Shown in pieces: positions 43,201 to 51,898 of a stretch of 64,000 nt of DNA. The notes under the pieces were generated by a model, which was given only the letters and a program-made list of their open reading frames with translations, did not search any database and had not been told where the DNA came from. Made by a program: the position numbers and the translations under genes. Within the stretch, counting starts at the first letter, position 1, and every line of letters begins with the position of its first letter. The stretch is from Elusimicrobia bacterium UBA5214 (GTDB taxonomy: Bacteria > Elusimicrobiota > UBA5214). The DNA is taken from the NCBI GenBank assembly GCA_002412545.1, contig DHVG01000026.1, forward strand, positions 100,013 to 164,012, in the 5' to 3' direction.

Positions 43201-43448
43201 AATTTGGCCAAGTGTTGTTTCGCCTGTCTCTTAGACATGTATATTTTACCTTTTTGGTTAGCCAATTTTTCAATCTTTTCCCATTCGTCAGCAGAAAACA
43301 CCGATTCTGGTTCTAAATCTTTTAGTAACCTTTCTACTGCTTTTGAAATCAACCATGATTTTGAACGCTCTTCTCTTCGGCAAAAATTATTAACTTTTTC
43401 TAACAAGTTTTTATTTATCGTTGCCGAAATGTGCACGCACTCTCTCAT
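43197..43448 (-). CDS. ribbon-helix-helix antitoxin
   Basis: 83 residues. An N-terminal ribbon-helix-helix (VHISATINKNLLEKVNNFCR, SKSWLISKAVERLL) gives DNA binding, and the acidic C-terminus (SVFSADEWEKIEKLANQKGK) likely wraps the toxin. AGGAGG lies 8 nt before the ATG. It is first in the operon, as expected for an autoregulated type II antitoxin. Confidence 0.85.
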   Translation of the reverse strand: MRECVHISATINKNLLEKVNNFCRREERSKSWLISKAVERLLKDLEPESVFSADEWEKIEKLANQKGKIYMSKRQAKQHLAKL

Positions 43449-43456
43449 CTAATTCA

Positions 43457-43499
43457 CCTCCTGATATTAATTATTAGCACAAATATTAATTTTTGTCAA
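43457..43499 (-). promoter_or_regulatory. promoter and RBS of the toxin-antitoxin operon
   Basis: On the minus strand a perfect -35 TTGACA (43494-43499) is followed after 17 nt by -10-like TAATAA (43471-43476). The ribosome binding site AGGAGG is at 43457-43462, 8 nt before the ATG at 43448. This is the clearest sigma70-type promoter in the window. Confidence 0.7.
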
Positions 43500-43547
43500 G
43501 AGTAAACCGATATATAATTTTGTCAATATGGAGTTAGGGGAAAGGGG

Positions 43548-44936
43548 TTAGGCGTTCCAGGTAGATTTGAGGTATTTGGGGATACCAGCAGCTTCACGGG
43601 GACCGACTAATACTTCCCAGCCGGAGAGGTCAGCAAGTTTACCCGACATCACCGCGACATAGCCGGGAATGACAATTTTCCGATGGGCAACTTTTGTTTC
43701 GATTTCAAATTTTTTTATTGCTTCCACAATTTTTTCCGGGGTAAACTTTTCCGCTGCCCAAGCGGTCATTACCGAAAGTCCATCTGCATCAACTACTAAA
43801 AGCCAGGAAGCAACTTTGGAGTTGACAATTTCCGGTTCTACCGAAAAGTAAGTCAGCGAGAAATTGGTGGTCACCAAAAGAGGCGATTTATTACCCGCTT
43901 CTCCGCCGATTGAATATAGTTTTGCCTCTACTGCAACCGGTTTTTGCGGGTCAGTATAAATATTCTGACGAAGAGCGGAAAGCGGTAAAAATTGCCAGGG
44001 TTCAATTTTCGGGAAAATAATTATGCTTGCATATTTAGAAATATAAGTTCCGGCTTGTAAAATTGTTTCAAAATCATCCCCTTGGTTGGTCAGTTGTTTA
44101 CGCTCCATAGCTTCAGCGACGGAGCGCCCGTCAGCAAAAACTAAGACTGGATAACCTAAAGGACGAAAATTCTTTTTCAAAGCGAGCCGCCGTATCTGGG
44201 TAAGTTCACTTAAACTCTGGGCTAAATTTGTATTCCCTAATCTCAAGACCAAATCTCTTACCCCGAGAGCAACAATTTTACTAGTCAGATGACTTGCTTT
44301 CTCTAAATCTACTGTTTCAACAATCAGTCCAGTATTATATTTCTTGGCTAATTCTACCATTTTCTCATAGTTGTTTTCGTTTGTTTCGGAAATTAAAATA
44401 CGATTATCTTTAACCGTTTTTAATCCTTCTTCCAGAATTTCTAAATTTTTGCTTTCTAAAATTAAAACTGCTTTTGTCTGTTTTTGTATTTCTTCAATTG
44501 CGGGAACAAATTTATCCTTATTCCCGGATTCGTTACGCAGATAGATGAACTCTAATCTTACTCTCTGCCCGACCCGTTCCATTTCTAAACGGTTAAATTT
44601 CCCCAGTTCTTCGCCTAACTTTTCCGGAGATAAATTATCACTTAAAATTACTCCCAGTCCGCAGGGATGGTAAAATGTCTTATCGTGACGGAAAAGGACC
44701 GTCTCACCACCGAGTTCAACCTTATTTTCGTCTTCCCCAAGGATAACGGTGCGGATTGGTGGTTCAGCTGCCGCCACTAGAATTGCTTTCGCTTCTTCCG
44801 AAACATCCGGACATTCTTCAAGTGCTGCTTTTTTCTGGGCTAAACGCATGGCAAAAGCAAGACAGGTTGGACTACCGCATTTACCACAATTTGTTTTTGG
44901 AAGTAATTTGTAAATGTCTAAACCAGTCAAAGCCAT
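43548..44936 (-). CDS. acsC: corrinoid iron-sulfur protein, large subunit
   Basis: 462 residues. The N-terminal 4Fe-4S motif is TNCGKCGSPTCLAFAMRLAQ with KKAALEEC. A TIM barrel follows (about 90-320), and the C-terminal cobamide-binding domain ends VVDADGLSVMTAWAAEKFTP and VIPGYVAVMSGKLADLSGWE with VLVGPREAAGIPKYL. With AcsD it carries the methyl group to acetyl-CoA synthase. The segment DGRSVAEAMERKQ is encoded by a palindrome at 44101-44126 and looks like an in-frame repeat insertion. It follows acsB in the same direction. Confidence 0.94.
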   Translation of the reverse strand: MALTGLDIYKLLPKTNCGKCGSPTCLAFAMRLAQKKAALEECPDVSEEAKAILVAAAEPPIRTVILGEDENKVELGGETVLFRHDKTFYHPCGLGVILSDNLSPEKLGEELGKFNRLEMERVGQRVRLEFIYLRNESGNKDKFVPAIEEIQKQTKAVLILESKNLEILEEGLKTVKDNRILISETNENNYEKMVELAKKYNTGLIVETVDLEKASHLTSKIVALGVRDLVLRLGNTNLAQSLSELTQIRRLALKKNFRPLGYPVLVFADGRSVAEAMERKQLTNQGDDFETILQAGTYISKYASIIIFPKIEPWQFLPLSALRQNIYTDPQKPVAVEAKLYSIGGEAGNKSPLLVTTNFSLTYFSVEPEIVNSKVASWLLVVDADGLSVMTAWAAEKFTPEKIVEAIKKFEIETKVAHRKIVIPGYVAVMSGKLADLSGWEVLVGPREAAGIPKYLKSTWNA

Positions 44937-44944
44937 ACTACCTC

Positions 44945-45013
44945 TTAATTATGAATTATGAATGCTGAATTATGAATTAAAATCATAATTCATACTTCAT
45001 AACTCATACTTCA
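44945..45013. repeat. palindromic ATGAATTATGAAT words
   Basis: AATTATGAATTATGAATGC and TGAATTATGAATT pair with AATCATAATTCATACTTC and ATAACTCATACTTCATT, forming one AT-rich hairpin that fills the acsC-acsB gap. Confidence 0.6.
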
Positions 45014-47221
45014 TTACATTATCGGTGGCATTGACAAAGCCGGATGATTAACCTTCTGCAAATATTCTAAAAGTTGTTCCGGTGTAGTCGCCACCGTTTC
45101 ATCAGCAATTTTATCAATTAAATCCGGAACCCCACTTTCTTCGGCTCGTTTTTTTAAGCGTTCACCTAACCATTCTTTCAATTCTTTTGGCATCCAGACC
45201 AGCCGTCCTAAACCACCTTCCGCAAGAAGAAATTTTTTGCTTAATAAGTAAAGTTTACCCACACCGATAAATCCCGGCATCTGTGCACCACCACCAACTG
45301 TCCCGGCTAAAGTAGTGAAAGTCATCCCGCAAGGAGTCATTCCCGGGAAACCACGGTTCACTACCATCACACCATTCGTTTCCGGAATTACTACGAGGAT
45401 ACATTCAAAACAACCACAGGAAGTCATCGGTGAATCCATTATTGAATAAGCAGAAAATTTATCAATCGTGTTATGGGACGCCTGGTAAACAAACTCGTTT
45501 ATTCCTTTCCATTGTCCTTTAGTTGGGTCAAGGGTTTCACCTTTTTTCACCGGTTGATTACAACCTCTCGGATTAATCTCATATCCGGCTTTCCCGTCAA
45601 ACCAGTTATAAGCACCGCAGAGACCAAGCCGTTCCGGTGAAATGATACAGACATGGTTCGGGGCATAACTCTGACAGAGTGTACAGGAATAGAATGTATC
45701 AATTGTTTCGTCAGTCATCCCGGCAATCCGTGCATCACGTTCATTCCAGAATTTCTCTAATTCGGAGTGCGCTTTTTTCATCTCTCCCGGGTCAGAATAT
45801 ATTTTCACCTGCACTTTATCCACAATTGCTGGATAATCTTCTACCAGTTTAGTGGCTAAAATTATACCGAAATGTTTCAAACGGAATCCAGCCTGATATG
45901 CTTCTTTAGAAATTCTTAGCCAGGCAGTATCCCGTGAACCCATATGGAAAATACCTTTCGCATGATTAATTAAAACATGGATTTGCCGTTCCAAAATCGT
46001 CTCAAAATCTTTAGACATTTTTCTTCCGGCAACTTCCACAATTATCCCTAAGGGATGAGAACTTCCTTCCACAACACCGTCAATATCCGGACCAAACAGT
46101 TCAATTTTACCGTTTTCTACTTCCTCCATCCCGCGCATCCGTAAAAACTCAAATGCTTTAGAATATTTCCCGCCAAATTCAACCTGAAGTTGTTCTTTCC
46201 TTACCCTTTCTCCTTCAAAACCAGCACCGAAAGGTACCGGAATCGGCACTTTAGAAACTTTAATTTTTAATCCTCTGATTTCAATCGCTTTGGGAACCAT
46301 CTGTTCCCGTGCTATCGGTGAAATTACATGTTCATATTTACATATTCCGGTCGGTAAAATCTGGTCAATATCGGTATCCGCAACTGCCGGGAAACCAAAA
46401 TTGATTGCTCCGGCAGCATTGGCATGTTTCTCTTCATCAACTTCACCTAAAGCAAGCACGAAAGCATGCACTCTTTCCCGATTATAGAGCAGGATATCTT
46501 TCGCTTTCTTCATATCCCCCGGAGTTAAGCCACCGAAACTCATCGCCGAACGGGCAGCAAAATTCAAAGCATAAATTGTCGCCGTAATATCTGTTCCGTG
46601 CGGAACAAGGAAGACATCCCAACCCATCTGCACGCCTTCTTCCTGCAGTTGTTCAGCGATACACATCTTTTTTCCATCCGCACGGGTGGAGACCGCCGAC
46701 ATAAAAACAAGAATACTTTTTTCCTGTAATTCAGTAACAATCCGTTTTGCTTCTTCATTAGTCGGTGCGCAACCAACAATTGCGGCAAAACCCGGCATCC
46801 GTCCGTCAACCAGTTTTATACCCTGCTCACGCAGGATTGCATCGGAAGTGAAAGCAACCCAGAAATCATGTGTTGGTGGCGGATTCTCGGTTGCATATTT
46901 CAATACTTCAATTATCTCTTCAGCAAAAAGTGTCGCCATACCTGCATCAAGAGTATCACCTAAATAAGGTAACCATAACTGTTCAGCCGGCACTTCCGGT
47001 AAAAGTTTACGGGCATGTTCCAAGATTGGCAGAATATCGCCTAATTTCTGCACCTTTACCCCGGTCATTGCATAAATGAACGGTAGATAATAAGCAGTAT
47101 CCGGGAAAGCAACCGCTAACTCTTTCCCTTTCTCTTTAACTACTTTCTCTACCATCAATTCGGCACGCTGAACAATCTTATGTGCCCCTTTGATTGCTTT
47201 CGTGGCAATAATCTTTGACAT
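45014..47221 (-). CDS. acsB: acetyl-CoA synthase (CODH/ACS beta subunit)
   Basis: 735 residues, full bacterial length with the N-terminal CODH-contacting domain. A-cluster Cys are present: FYSCTLCQSYAPNHVCIISP and the Cys-Gly-Cys nickel motif in DSPMTSCGCFECILVVIPE. The rest of the signature is RGFPGMTPCGMTFTTLAGTV and GGGAQMPGFIGVGKLYLLS. It joins a methyl group, CO and CoA. acsA lies 102 bp upstream and acsC 77 bp downstream. Confidence 0.97.
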   Translation of the reverse strand: MSKIIATKAIKGAHKIVQRAELMVEKVVKEKGKELAVAFPDTAYYLPFIYAMTGVKVQKLGDILPILEHARKLLPEVPAEQLWLPYLGDTLDAGMATLFAEEIIEVLKYATENPPPTHDFWVAFTSDAILREQGIKLVDGRMPGFAAIVGCAPTNEEAKRIVTELQEKSILVFMSAVSTRADGKKMCIAEQLQEEGVQMGWDVFLVPHGTDITATIYALNFAARSAMSFGGLTPGDMKKAKDILLYNRERVHAFVLALGEVDEEKHANAAGAINFGFPAVADTDIDQILPTGICKYEHVISPIAREQMVPKAIEIRGLKIKVSKVPIPVPFGAGFEGERVRKEQLQVEFGGKYSKAFEFLRMRGMEEVENGKIELFGPDIDGVVEGSSHPLGIIVEVAGRKMSKDFETILERQIHVLINHAKGIFHMGSRDTAWLRISKEAYQAGFRLKHFGIILATKLVEDYPAIVDKVQVKIYSDPGEMKKAHSELEKFWNERDARIAGMTDETIDTFYSCTLCQSYAPNHVCIISPERLGLCGAYNWFDGKAGYEINPRGCNQPVKKGETLDPTKGQWKGINEFVYQASHNTIDKFSAYSIMDSPMTSCGCFECILVVIPETNGVMVVNRGFPGMTPCGMTFTTLAGTVGGGAQMPGFIGVGKLYLLSKKFLLAEGGLGRLVWMPKELKEWLGERLKKRAEESGVPDLIDKIADETVATTPEQLLEYLQKVNHPALSMPPIM

Positions 47222-47240
47222 TCAGACCCTCGCTTTATTC

Positions 47241-47315
47241 GGGTAAATCCTAAATCCCAAGCACCAAATCCTAAACCTATTTCGTTTGGAATTTGGAATT
47301 TGTTATTTGGAATTT
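47241..47315. repeat. palindromic TAAATCCTAAATCCC words
   Basis: AAATCCTAAATCCCAAGCAC and CAAATCCTAAACC are complementary to TTTGGAATTTGGAATTTG and TTATTTGGAATTTC, filling the acsA-acsB gap with a hairpin. Relative of 2843-2932. Confidence 0.6.
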
Positions 47316-47323
47316 CTTAGTTC

Positions 47324-49237
47324 TTAATCGTACATCATTTTCGCTAAATTCAACGCTTTCCTCTTTTTATTTAGATGCTCAATAATCAATTCCGCTGCTT
47401 TCACTGGATCCGGCTGGAATGCATACTTCCCACCGACTAAGTTCTCTATTTCTTCGGTAATATATTTGTAAACCTTGTCACTACCCATTACTGGCTGGGG
47501 TAAACCAAAAACCGTAAATATCCCTGAAGCAACCGCATAGAAACCGATAGTAATCGCTTTCTCACTCATCCATTCTAACGCTGCCCCGGCAACCGGTAAC
47601 TCGTCAATACTCTTACCGATACCGCCTTCTTTCACCATTTCACAACAGGCAGTAAGAATACGGGAATTATCTACACAGGCACCAAGATGTAATACCGGTG
47701 GGATACCTACCGCTTTACAGATTTCCTGTAAACCTTTCCCGGCATATTTAAACGCTGCCTCCGGGGTCATCAAACCACCTTTGGCACAGGCGAGTGCGGC
47801 ACAACCGGTCTCCACAACTAAAACATCTTTTTTTAACAATTCTTTAACTAAGGTCAGATGTGCCAAATCCTGGGTCATTCCCGGATAATTGCAGCCAACT
47901 ACACCGACTACACCGCGCAGCCGCCCGTCCATAATCCCGTTATTTAAAGGACGGTAAGTTGCCCGGTATTTACCACCAAGCATATCAAAAATATATTCGG
48001 TAGTGAACCCGGCAATAAACTGTGCGGTCTCTTTGGTCGGAATATAAACCCGGTTCTTATCCCGGTTTTTATAATTCTCAATTGCTCGTCCGACTATTTC
48101 TTTCGCTACCGTGTATCCTCTATCTTCTTTAAATTCAATATGTTCTGCACCAAGAAATTTTGCTTTATCCGAAGTAGAAAATATTTTGGTATGGAAACAT
48201 TGGGCAATACTCGGTAAAGTGGGAAGAATACACTGGATATCTACCACCATCACTTCTACTGCACCGGTAATAATTGCTAACTCCTGATGTAAGAAATTAC
48301 CTGCTGCGGCAATACCGTGACGCATCAGTATTTCATTCGCTGTGCAACATATCCCAGCTAAATTTATTCCTTCTGCACCTTCTTCCTTGGCTAAAGCAAT
48401 CATTTCCGGGTCATTCGCTGCTTGCACAATCAATTCGGCTAATAACGGTTCATGCCCGTGCACAATAATATTTACTTCATTTTCTTTTAAAATTCCGAGG
48501 TTAACCTGGGCGCGGATTGCCCGCGGTGAACGGAAAAGGATATCCGAAATCTCAGTCGCAATCATTGACCCACCCCAACCATCAGCAAGTGCTGTCCTTA
48601 AACCATGGAGAAGCAAACTATGGTAATCGTTATCTACACCCATATTCGTCCGATGCAAAGATTCCACAATTTCCCGGTCAACTGCCCGGGGGGCAATGTG
48701 CAACTTATGCCAGGTATCCTGTTGTTTCTGGGGTGCTCTTTTCAAAAATTTAAGTTCACCTTCGCTTTTTCCAAATTCAGCAAGTGCAATTCTTGCTACT
48801 TCTTCAGCAATTTTTTCTTTATTCTTATTTTCGGTTTTTATTCCGTATTCACTCGCCAGCATCCGCAGTTTATCCTCATCAGTAATCTTATATCCCTGTG
48901 TTTTCCCTAAAGCAGTCAAAAGTAATGTCTCGGCAATACCCCGTCCATGGTCAGAATGTGCCGCACAACCGGCAGCAATTTTTCTGACCAGGTTCCGGGC
49001 AACAATTACTTCCGCAGTCGCCCCACAAACACCGGTCATCCCCTCACGCCGAATCTGACAGGGACCCATATTACAAATCGTGCAGCAAATACCGTTCTTC
49101 CCGTATTTACAGAACGGCTGCATCGCTTCCCAGCGGTCCCAAATCGTGCCAATTTTTTCTTTCTCCGCACGTTCAAGAAGCGCCTGTGCGGCTTTATCTG
49201 CGGTTTTCTGTTCAATTGTCCTTTTTTCTACCGGCAC
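47324..49237 (-). CDS. acsA: Ni-Fe carbon monoxide dehydrogenase catalytic subunit
   Basis: 637 residues, the CooS/AcsA size. N-terminal Cys (FCKYGKNGICCTICNMGPCQ, GVCGATAEVIVARNL) bind the D and B clusters; C-cluster ligands are expected in AAGCAAHSDHGRGIAETLLL, NLAGICCTANEILMRHG, VVETGCAALACAKGG and HLGACVDNSRILTACCEM. It interconverts CO2 and CO and, with AcsB, feeds CO to the A-cluster. It starts with GTG, preceded by GGAGA. cooC lies upstream. Confidence 0.97.
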   Translation of the reverse strand: MPVEKRTIEQKTADKAAQALLERAEKEKIGTIWDRWEAMQPFCKYGKNGICCTICNMGPCQIRREGMTGVCGATAEVIVARNLVRKIAAGCAAHSDHGRGIAETLLLTALGKTQGYKITDEDKLRMLASEYGIKTENKNKEKIAEEVARIALAEFGKSEGELKFLKRAPQKQQDTWHKLHIAPRAVDREIVESLHRTNMGVDNDYHSLLLHGLRTALADGWGGSMIATEISDILFRSPRAIRAQVNLGILKENEVNIIVHGHEPLLAELIVQAANDPEMIALAKEEGAEGINLAGICCTANEILMRHGIAAAGNFLHQELAIITGAVEVMVVDIQCILPTLPSIAQCFHTKIFSTSDKAKFLGAEHIEFKEDRGYTVAKEIVGRAIENYKNRDKNRVYIPTKETAQFIAGFTTEYIFDMLGGKYRATYRPLNNGIMDGRLRGVVGVVGCNYPGMTQDLAHLTLVKELLKKDVLVVETGCAALACAKGGLMTPEAAFKYAGKGLQEICKAVGIPPVLHLGACVDNSRILTACCEMVKEGGIGKSIDELPVAGAALEWMSEKAITIGFYAVASGIFTVFGLPQPVMGSDKVYKYITEEIENLVGGKYAFQPDPVKAAELIIEHLNKKRKALNLAKMMYD

Positions 49238-49272
49238 TTTTATCTTCTCCTTAAAAATAATAACTTAATTTA

Positions 49273-49448
49273 CTGAGGAATTGATTTTTGAGCGACTTTG
49301 ATATTTTTAGCAAAAACAAATGAAGAAATCGTTAAAAAATTGTCCTGTTTGAGTCCGATGCCACATTGGACGAGTTTGACAATTTTAGATTTCTGAATGC
49401 AGTGTTGCGTTAAAAAAATATCACTGAGCGAGAAAATCAATTCCTCAG
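49273..49448. repeat. long imperfect palindrome between cooC and acsA
   Basis: Outer arms CTGAGGAATTGATTTTT (49273-49289) and AAAATCAATTCCTCAG (49433-49448) pair; inner blocks are nested: GATATTTTTA with TAAAAAAATATC, AGAAATC...AAAATTGTC with GACAATTTTAGATTTCT, GTCC with GGAC. It is a single extended hairpin, unlike the crossed XP type. An open frame runs through it on the minus strand and would start with a GTG overlapping the cooC stop. Confidence 0.65.
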
Positions 49449-49454
49449 GGAAAT

Positions 49455-50228
49455 TCACCCTTTATCCTTCAAGAAACCAAGAAGTCTATTTTTACAGATT
49501 TCAATTTCCTGTCTGAACTTCCCTTCGTTGATTGAACTCTTATGTTCTTGAAGAAATTTTTGATTATAACTAATATATCCAAGAATGTCAAGAGAAAAAT
49601 TATTTTTTTCAATAAATTTTTTATCTTCTTCGGTTTGAATCTTATTCCCAAGAAGAAAAGTGTTTTTTATTTTCATCTCTTCAGCAAATTTTTTTATCTT
49701 CCCGGCCGTCTCTAAAGCACGTGCACCCGGTTCAACCACAATAATCAGCGCATCAACATTACCCGCTGTCCCCCGTCCGAAAGGTTCAATCCCGGCAACT
49801 AAATCCACAATTACCACTTCTTCCCGGGCTAAAACCAGATGACTCAATAACGCCCGCAGGAAAGCATTCTCCGGACAGACACAGCCAGCACCGGCTTTTT
49901 TCACTGTCCCCATAGTCAATATTTTCATTCCTGCATATTCCAGAGCAAATTTTTCCGGAATATCGTCAACCTGAGGATTAAGTTTGAAATAACCCGCGGG
50001 AGCAGTATCCAAATCTTCTACCCCGGTGCGTTCGGCAATCAGTTTTTTCATCTCAATTAAAGGAACAATTTCTTCTGGTTCCGGATAGCCAAGGGTTGCC
50101 GCTAAATTCATATCCGGGTCAGCATCAACCAGAATAACTTTCTTCCCCTCTTCCTTAAAACTCAAACCTAAACCGCAACTAATCGTCGTCTTCCCAACTC
50201 CACCTTTACCCGAAACTGCAATCTTCAT
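49455..50228 (-). CDS. cooC: CooC-type nickel-insertion ATPase
   Basis: 257 residues. Deviant Walker A is IAVSGKGGVGKTTISCGLGL, Asp switch VILVDADPDMNLAATLGYPE, CxC pair GAGCVCPENAFLRALLSHLV, Walker B-like VIVDLVAGIEPFGRGTAGNV. CooC delivers Ni to the CODH C-cluster; the catalytic subunit gene is directly downstream, so CODH is its likely client. It is a paralogue of acsF at 27603. Confidence 0.93.
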   Translation of the reverse strand: MKIAVSGKGGVGKTTISCGLGLSFKEEGKKVILVDADPDMNLAATLGYPEPEEIVPLIEMKKLIAERTGVEDLDTAPAGYFKLNPQVDDIPEKFALEYAGMKILTMGTVKKAGAGCVCPENAFLRALLSHLVLAREEVVIVDLVAGIEPFGRGTAGNVDALIIVVEPGARALETAGKIKKFAEEMKIKNTFLLGNKIQTEEDKKFIEKNNFSLDILGYISYNQKFLQEHKSSINEGKFRQEIEICKNRLLGFLKDKG

Positions 50229-50408
50229 TGAAACCTCCGCGAATTACACGAATTTACTGCACACGAATTCCCACGAATAAAAAATTCAAGTAAGTGGGAC
50301 TTAAGTCCCGCTTACTTTTTTCTATCCCGTATTACAAAATGGTAATACTATTTTACAATGTCAATTTAACTTCGCCAAGCAAAATTTTTAGAAAAATTAC
50401 ACTCTCCA

Positions 50409-50490
50409 CCCCTTCAAATTCCCCAAATACCAAACTTATACCGTTTTTCTCCCATCTTTCTTTTCTCCCTTATTGTCAAATTTTCCGACT
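50409..50490. repeat. direct repeat, left copy
   Basis: CCCCTTCAAATTCCCCAAAT, ACCAAACTTATACCG and TTTTTCTCCCATCTTTC recur almost unchanged at 53140-53221, in the same orientation; the last third has a few differences. The two copies bracket the restriction-modification genes. A partial third copy (TTTGCCAAATTCCCCAACCC) follows at about 50551. Confidence 0.85.
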
Positions 50491-50670
50491 TGAATTCAAA
50501 CCTAACAGGTAGGGGGGCATTAAGGCCCTTCTACACTCTTTTTTTCCTCTTTGCCAAATTCCCCAACCCGAACCTTCTCAGTCAAATTCCCCAAAATGCC
50601 AAATCCTAATATCGTCTTCCAAAAGTCATTTTAGCAAAAAGATAAAAAAAAGACAATTCCTTCTTGGCAA

Positions 50671-50704
50671 TAAAAAAACCGCCGACATCTTTCCATCAGC
50701 GGTT
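50671..50704 (-). terminator. intrinsic terminator of the restriction-modification operon
   Basis: On the minus strand AACCGCTGA pairs with TCGGCGGTT across a 10-nt loop, followed by a run of seven T. It lies 60 bp downstream of the restriction gene stop at 50764. Confidence 0.85.
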
Positions 50705-50763
50705 AAACTTTTATTCTTCACCGAGCTAAGGGCTCTTAATAAATCAAGAATTCAGATGATATT

Positions 50764-51897
50764 TCATTGTGCGCTTTCAAGCAACTTGTAAGTCTTTTCA
50801 ACTTCTTCTACATTCTCGTAAATCTTTTTTATTGGTCTTACCTCGGTAACGGAGTAGTAGAAAATCATATCTTGAACTAAATCTTCTAATAAGTTTATTG
50901 AGAACAAAGCGTATCTGGTCTCATCTAAAGGGCTTACTTTCAAAGATAACCGATAAGAGCCATCTCCTTTGTAGCACATTTTAACCTTTTTAAGTAACTC
51001 TCTGATTTTACTAATCACTTGGGTAAGTTCATTTGCTTTCAATTCAATTTTAGAATAGAGAAAATCTATACAATAGGTAATTTTAGATATATCCTCTAAT
51101 GAATTATCATCGTTGACATAACTCAGAAGATAAACAAGCCAGAGATTAGCATTTTTTGGAATTTTATTTAGATTATCTAAAATGAAACAAACCTCGAAAA
51201 AACTATCTAAATCTTTGGGTATAATTTTTACAATATTGGCTTCATCAATCACACTTTGAAGAAGATGGGAAAGTTTCTCTCTATTTATGTCAATTAGTAC
51301 GTGCTGGAAATTTAAGATAAAATCTTTCATTTCTATTTTATCGCAAAGCACTTTTAAGGATTTGTCAGATTCCAATAAGTTCTCAAATTTATCTTTGGGA
51401 ACCCTAAAAGCATAACTTCTCCATGCTTCAACCATTCCATATTCACCATTTTTCATAACCCATTCGGGTGTGAATATTGCATACTTTAGCAGTGGCTTGT
51501 GAATATAAAAAAAGAATTTATTCTCAAGTGTTTCTCGTTTACCTCTTCTACTTTTAGTAACTTTTGATACTTTGAAATCATAGAATTCCAAATCTCCTCT
51601 TTCGGCATATTGAAACTCAAACTGTACTTTTTCATCATTTATCTCGGCAATAAAATCAGGCTCCCTTGAAATTCCACCTTTTCTCAAAAACCATAAAAAT
51701 TTATCTCCGCCAGCTTTATAAACTTTAACCGTTTTATTTGGATGTAACTCTTTTACTTTGCTTTCAAGCCATTCCACCACTTCCAACTCAGCAATTGCTT
51801 TTTTCTTCATATCCTTGCGGTATTCTAAATATGTTCGTGATTTTAATGCACTGGACTGAGCGTATATTGTTTTCCCGTCTAATTTCATAATTTCCAC
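50764..51897 (-). CDS. type II restriction endonuclease (PD-(D/E)xK-like)
   Basis: 377 residues. The first half contains AIAELEVVEWLESKVKELHP, a putative GGISREPDFIAEINDEKVQF then EFQYAERGD, which fits a PD...(E)xK/Q-type nuclease core. The second half (about 160-377) is helical without a known motif. It is called a restriction enzyme mainly because it follows a DNA methyltransferase gene by 1 bp and has a nuclease-like motif; the recognition site cannot be predicted. It is the last gene before the terminator. Confidence 0.7.
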   Translation of the reverse strand: MEIMKLDGKTIYAQSSALKSRTYLEYRKDMKKKAIAELEVVEWLESKVKELHPNKTVKVYKAGGDKFLWFLRKGGISREPDFIAEINDEKVQFEFQYAERGDLEFYDFKVSKVTKSRRGKRETLENKFFFYIHKPLLKYAIFTPEWVMKNGEYGMVEAWRSYAFRVPKDKFENLLESDKSLKVLCDKIEMKDFILNFQHVLIDINREKLSHLLQSVIDEANIVKIIPKDLDSFFEVCFILDNLNKIPKNANLWLVYLLSYVNDDNSLEDISKITYCIDFLYSKIELKANELTQVISKIRELLKKVKMCYKGDGSYRLSLKVSPLDETRYALFSINLLEDLVQDMIFYYSVTEVRPIKKIYENVEEVEKTYKLLESAQ

Positions 51898-51898
51898 C

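Larger units (their letters stand above)
50229..50763. other. 535-bp gap upstream of cooC, repeats and terminators
   Basis: No gene seen. Next to cooC lie ACGAATT words (50238-50278), close to words inside aspS. A hairpin at 50288-50322 pairs AAGTAAG-GGGACTT with AAGTCCC-CTTACTT and ends in T6 on the plus strand. A direct repeat copy is at 50409-50490 and an intrinsic terminator at 50671-50704. Confidence 0.6.

Noticed and set aside
49270..49458. A 62-residue gene between cooC and acsA
   Set aside because: The frame coincides with a long palindrome, starts with GTG and has no recognisable motif; reported as a repeat instead.
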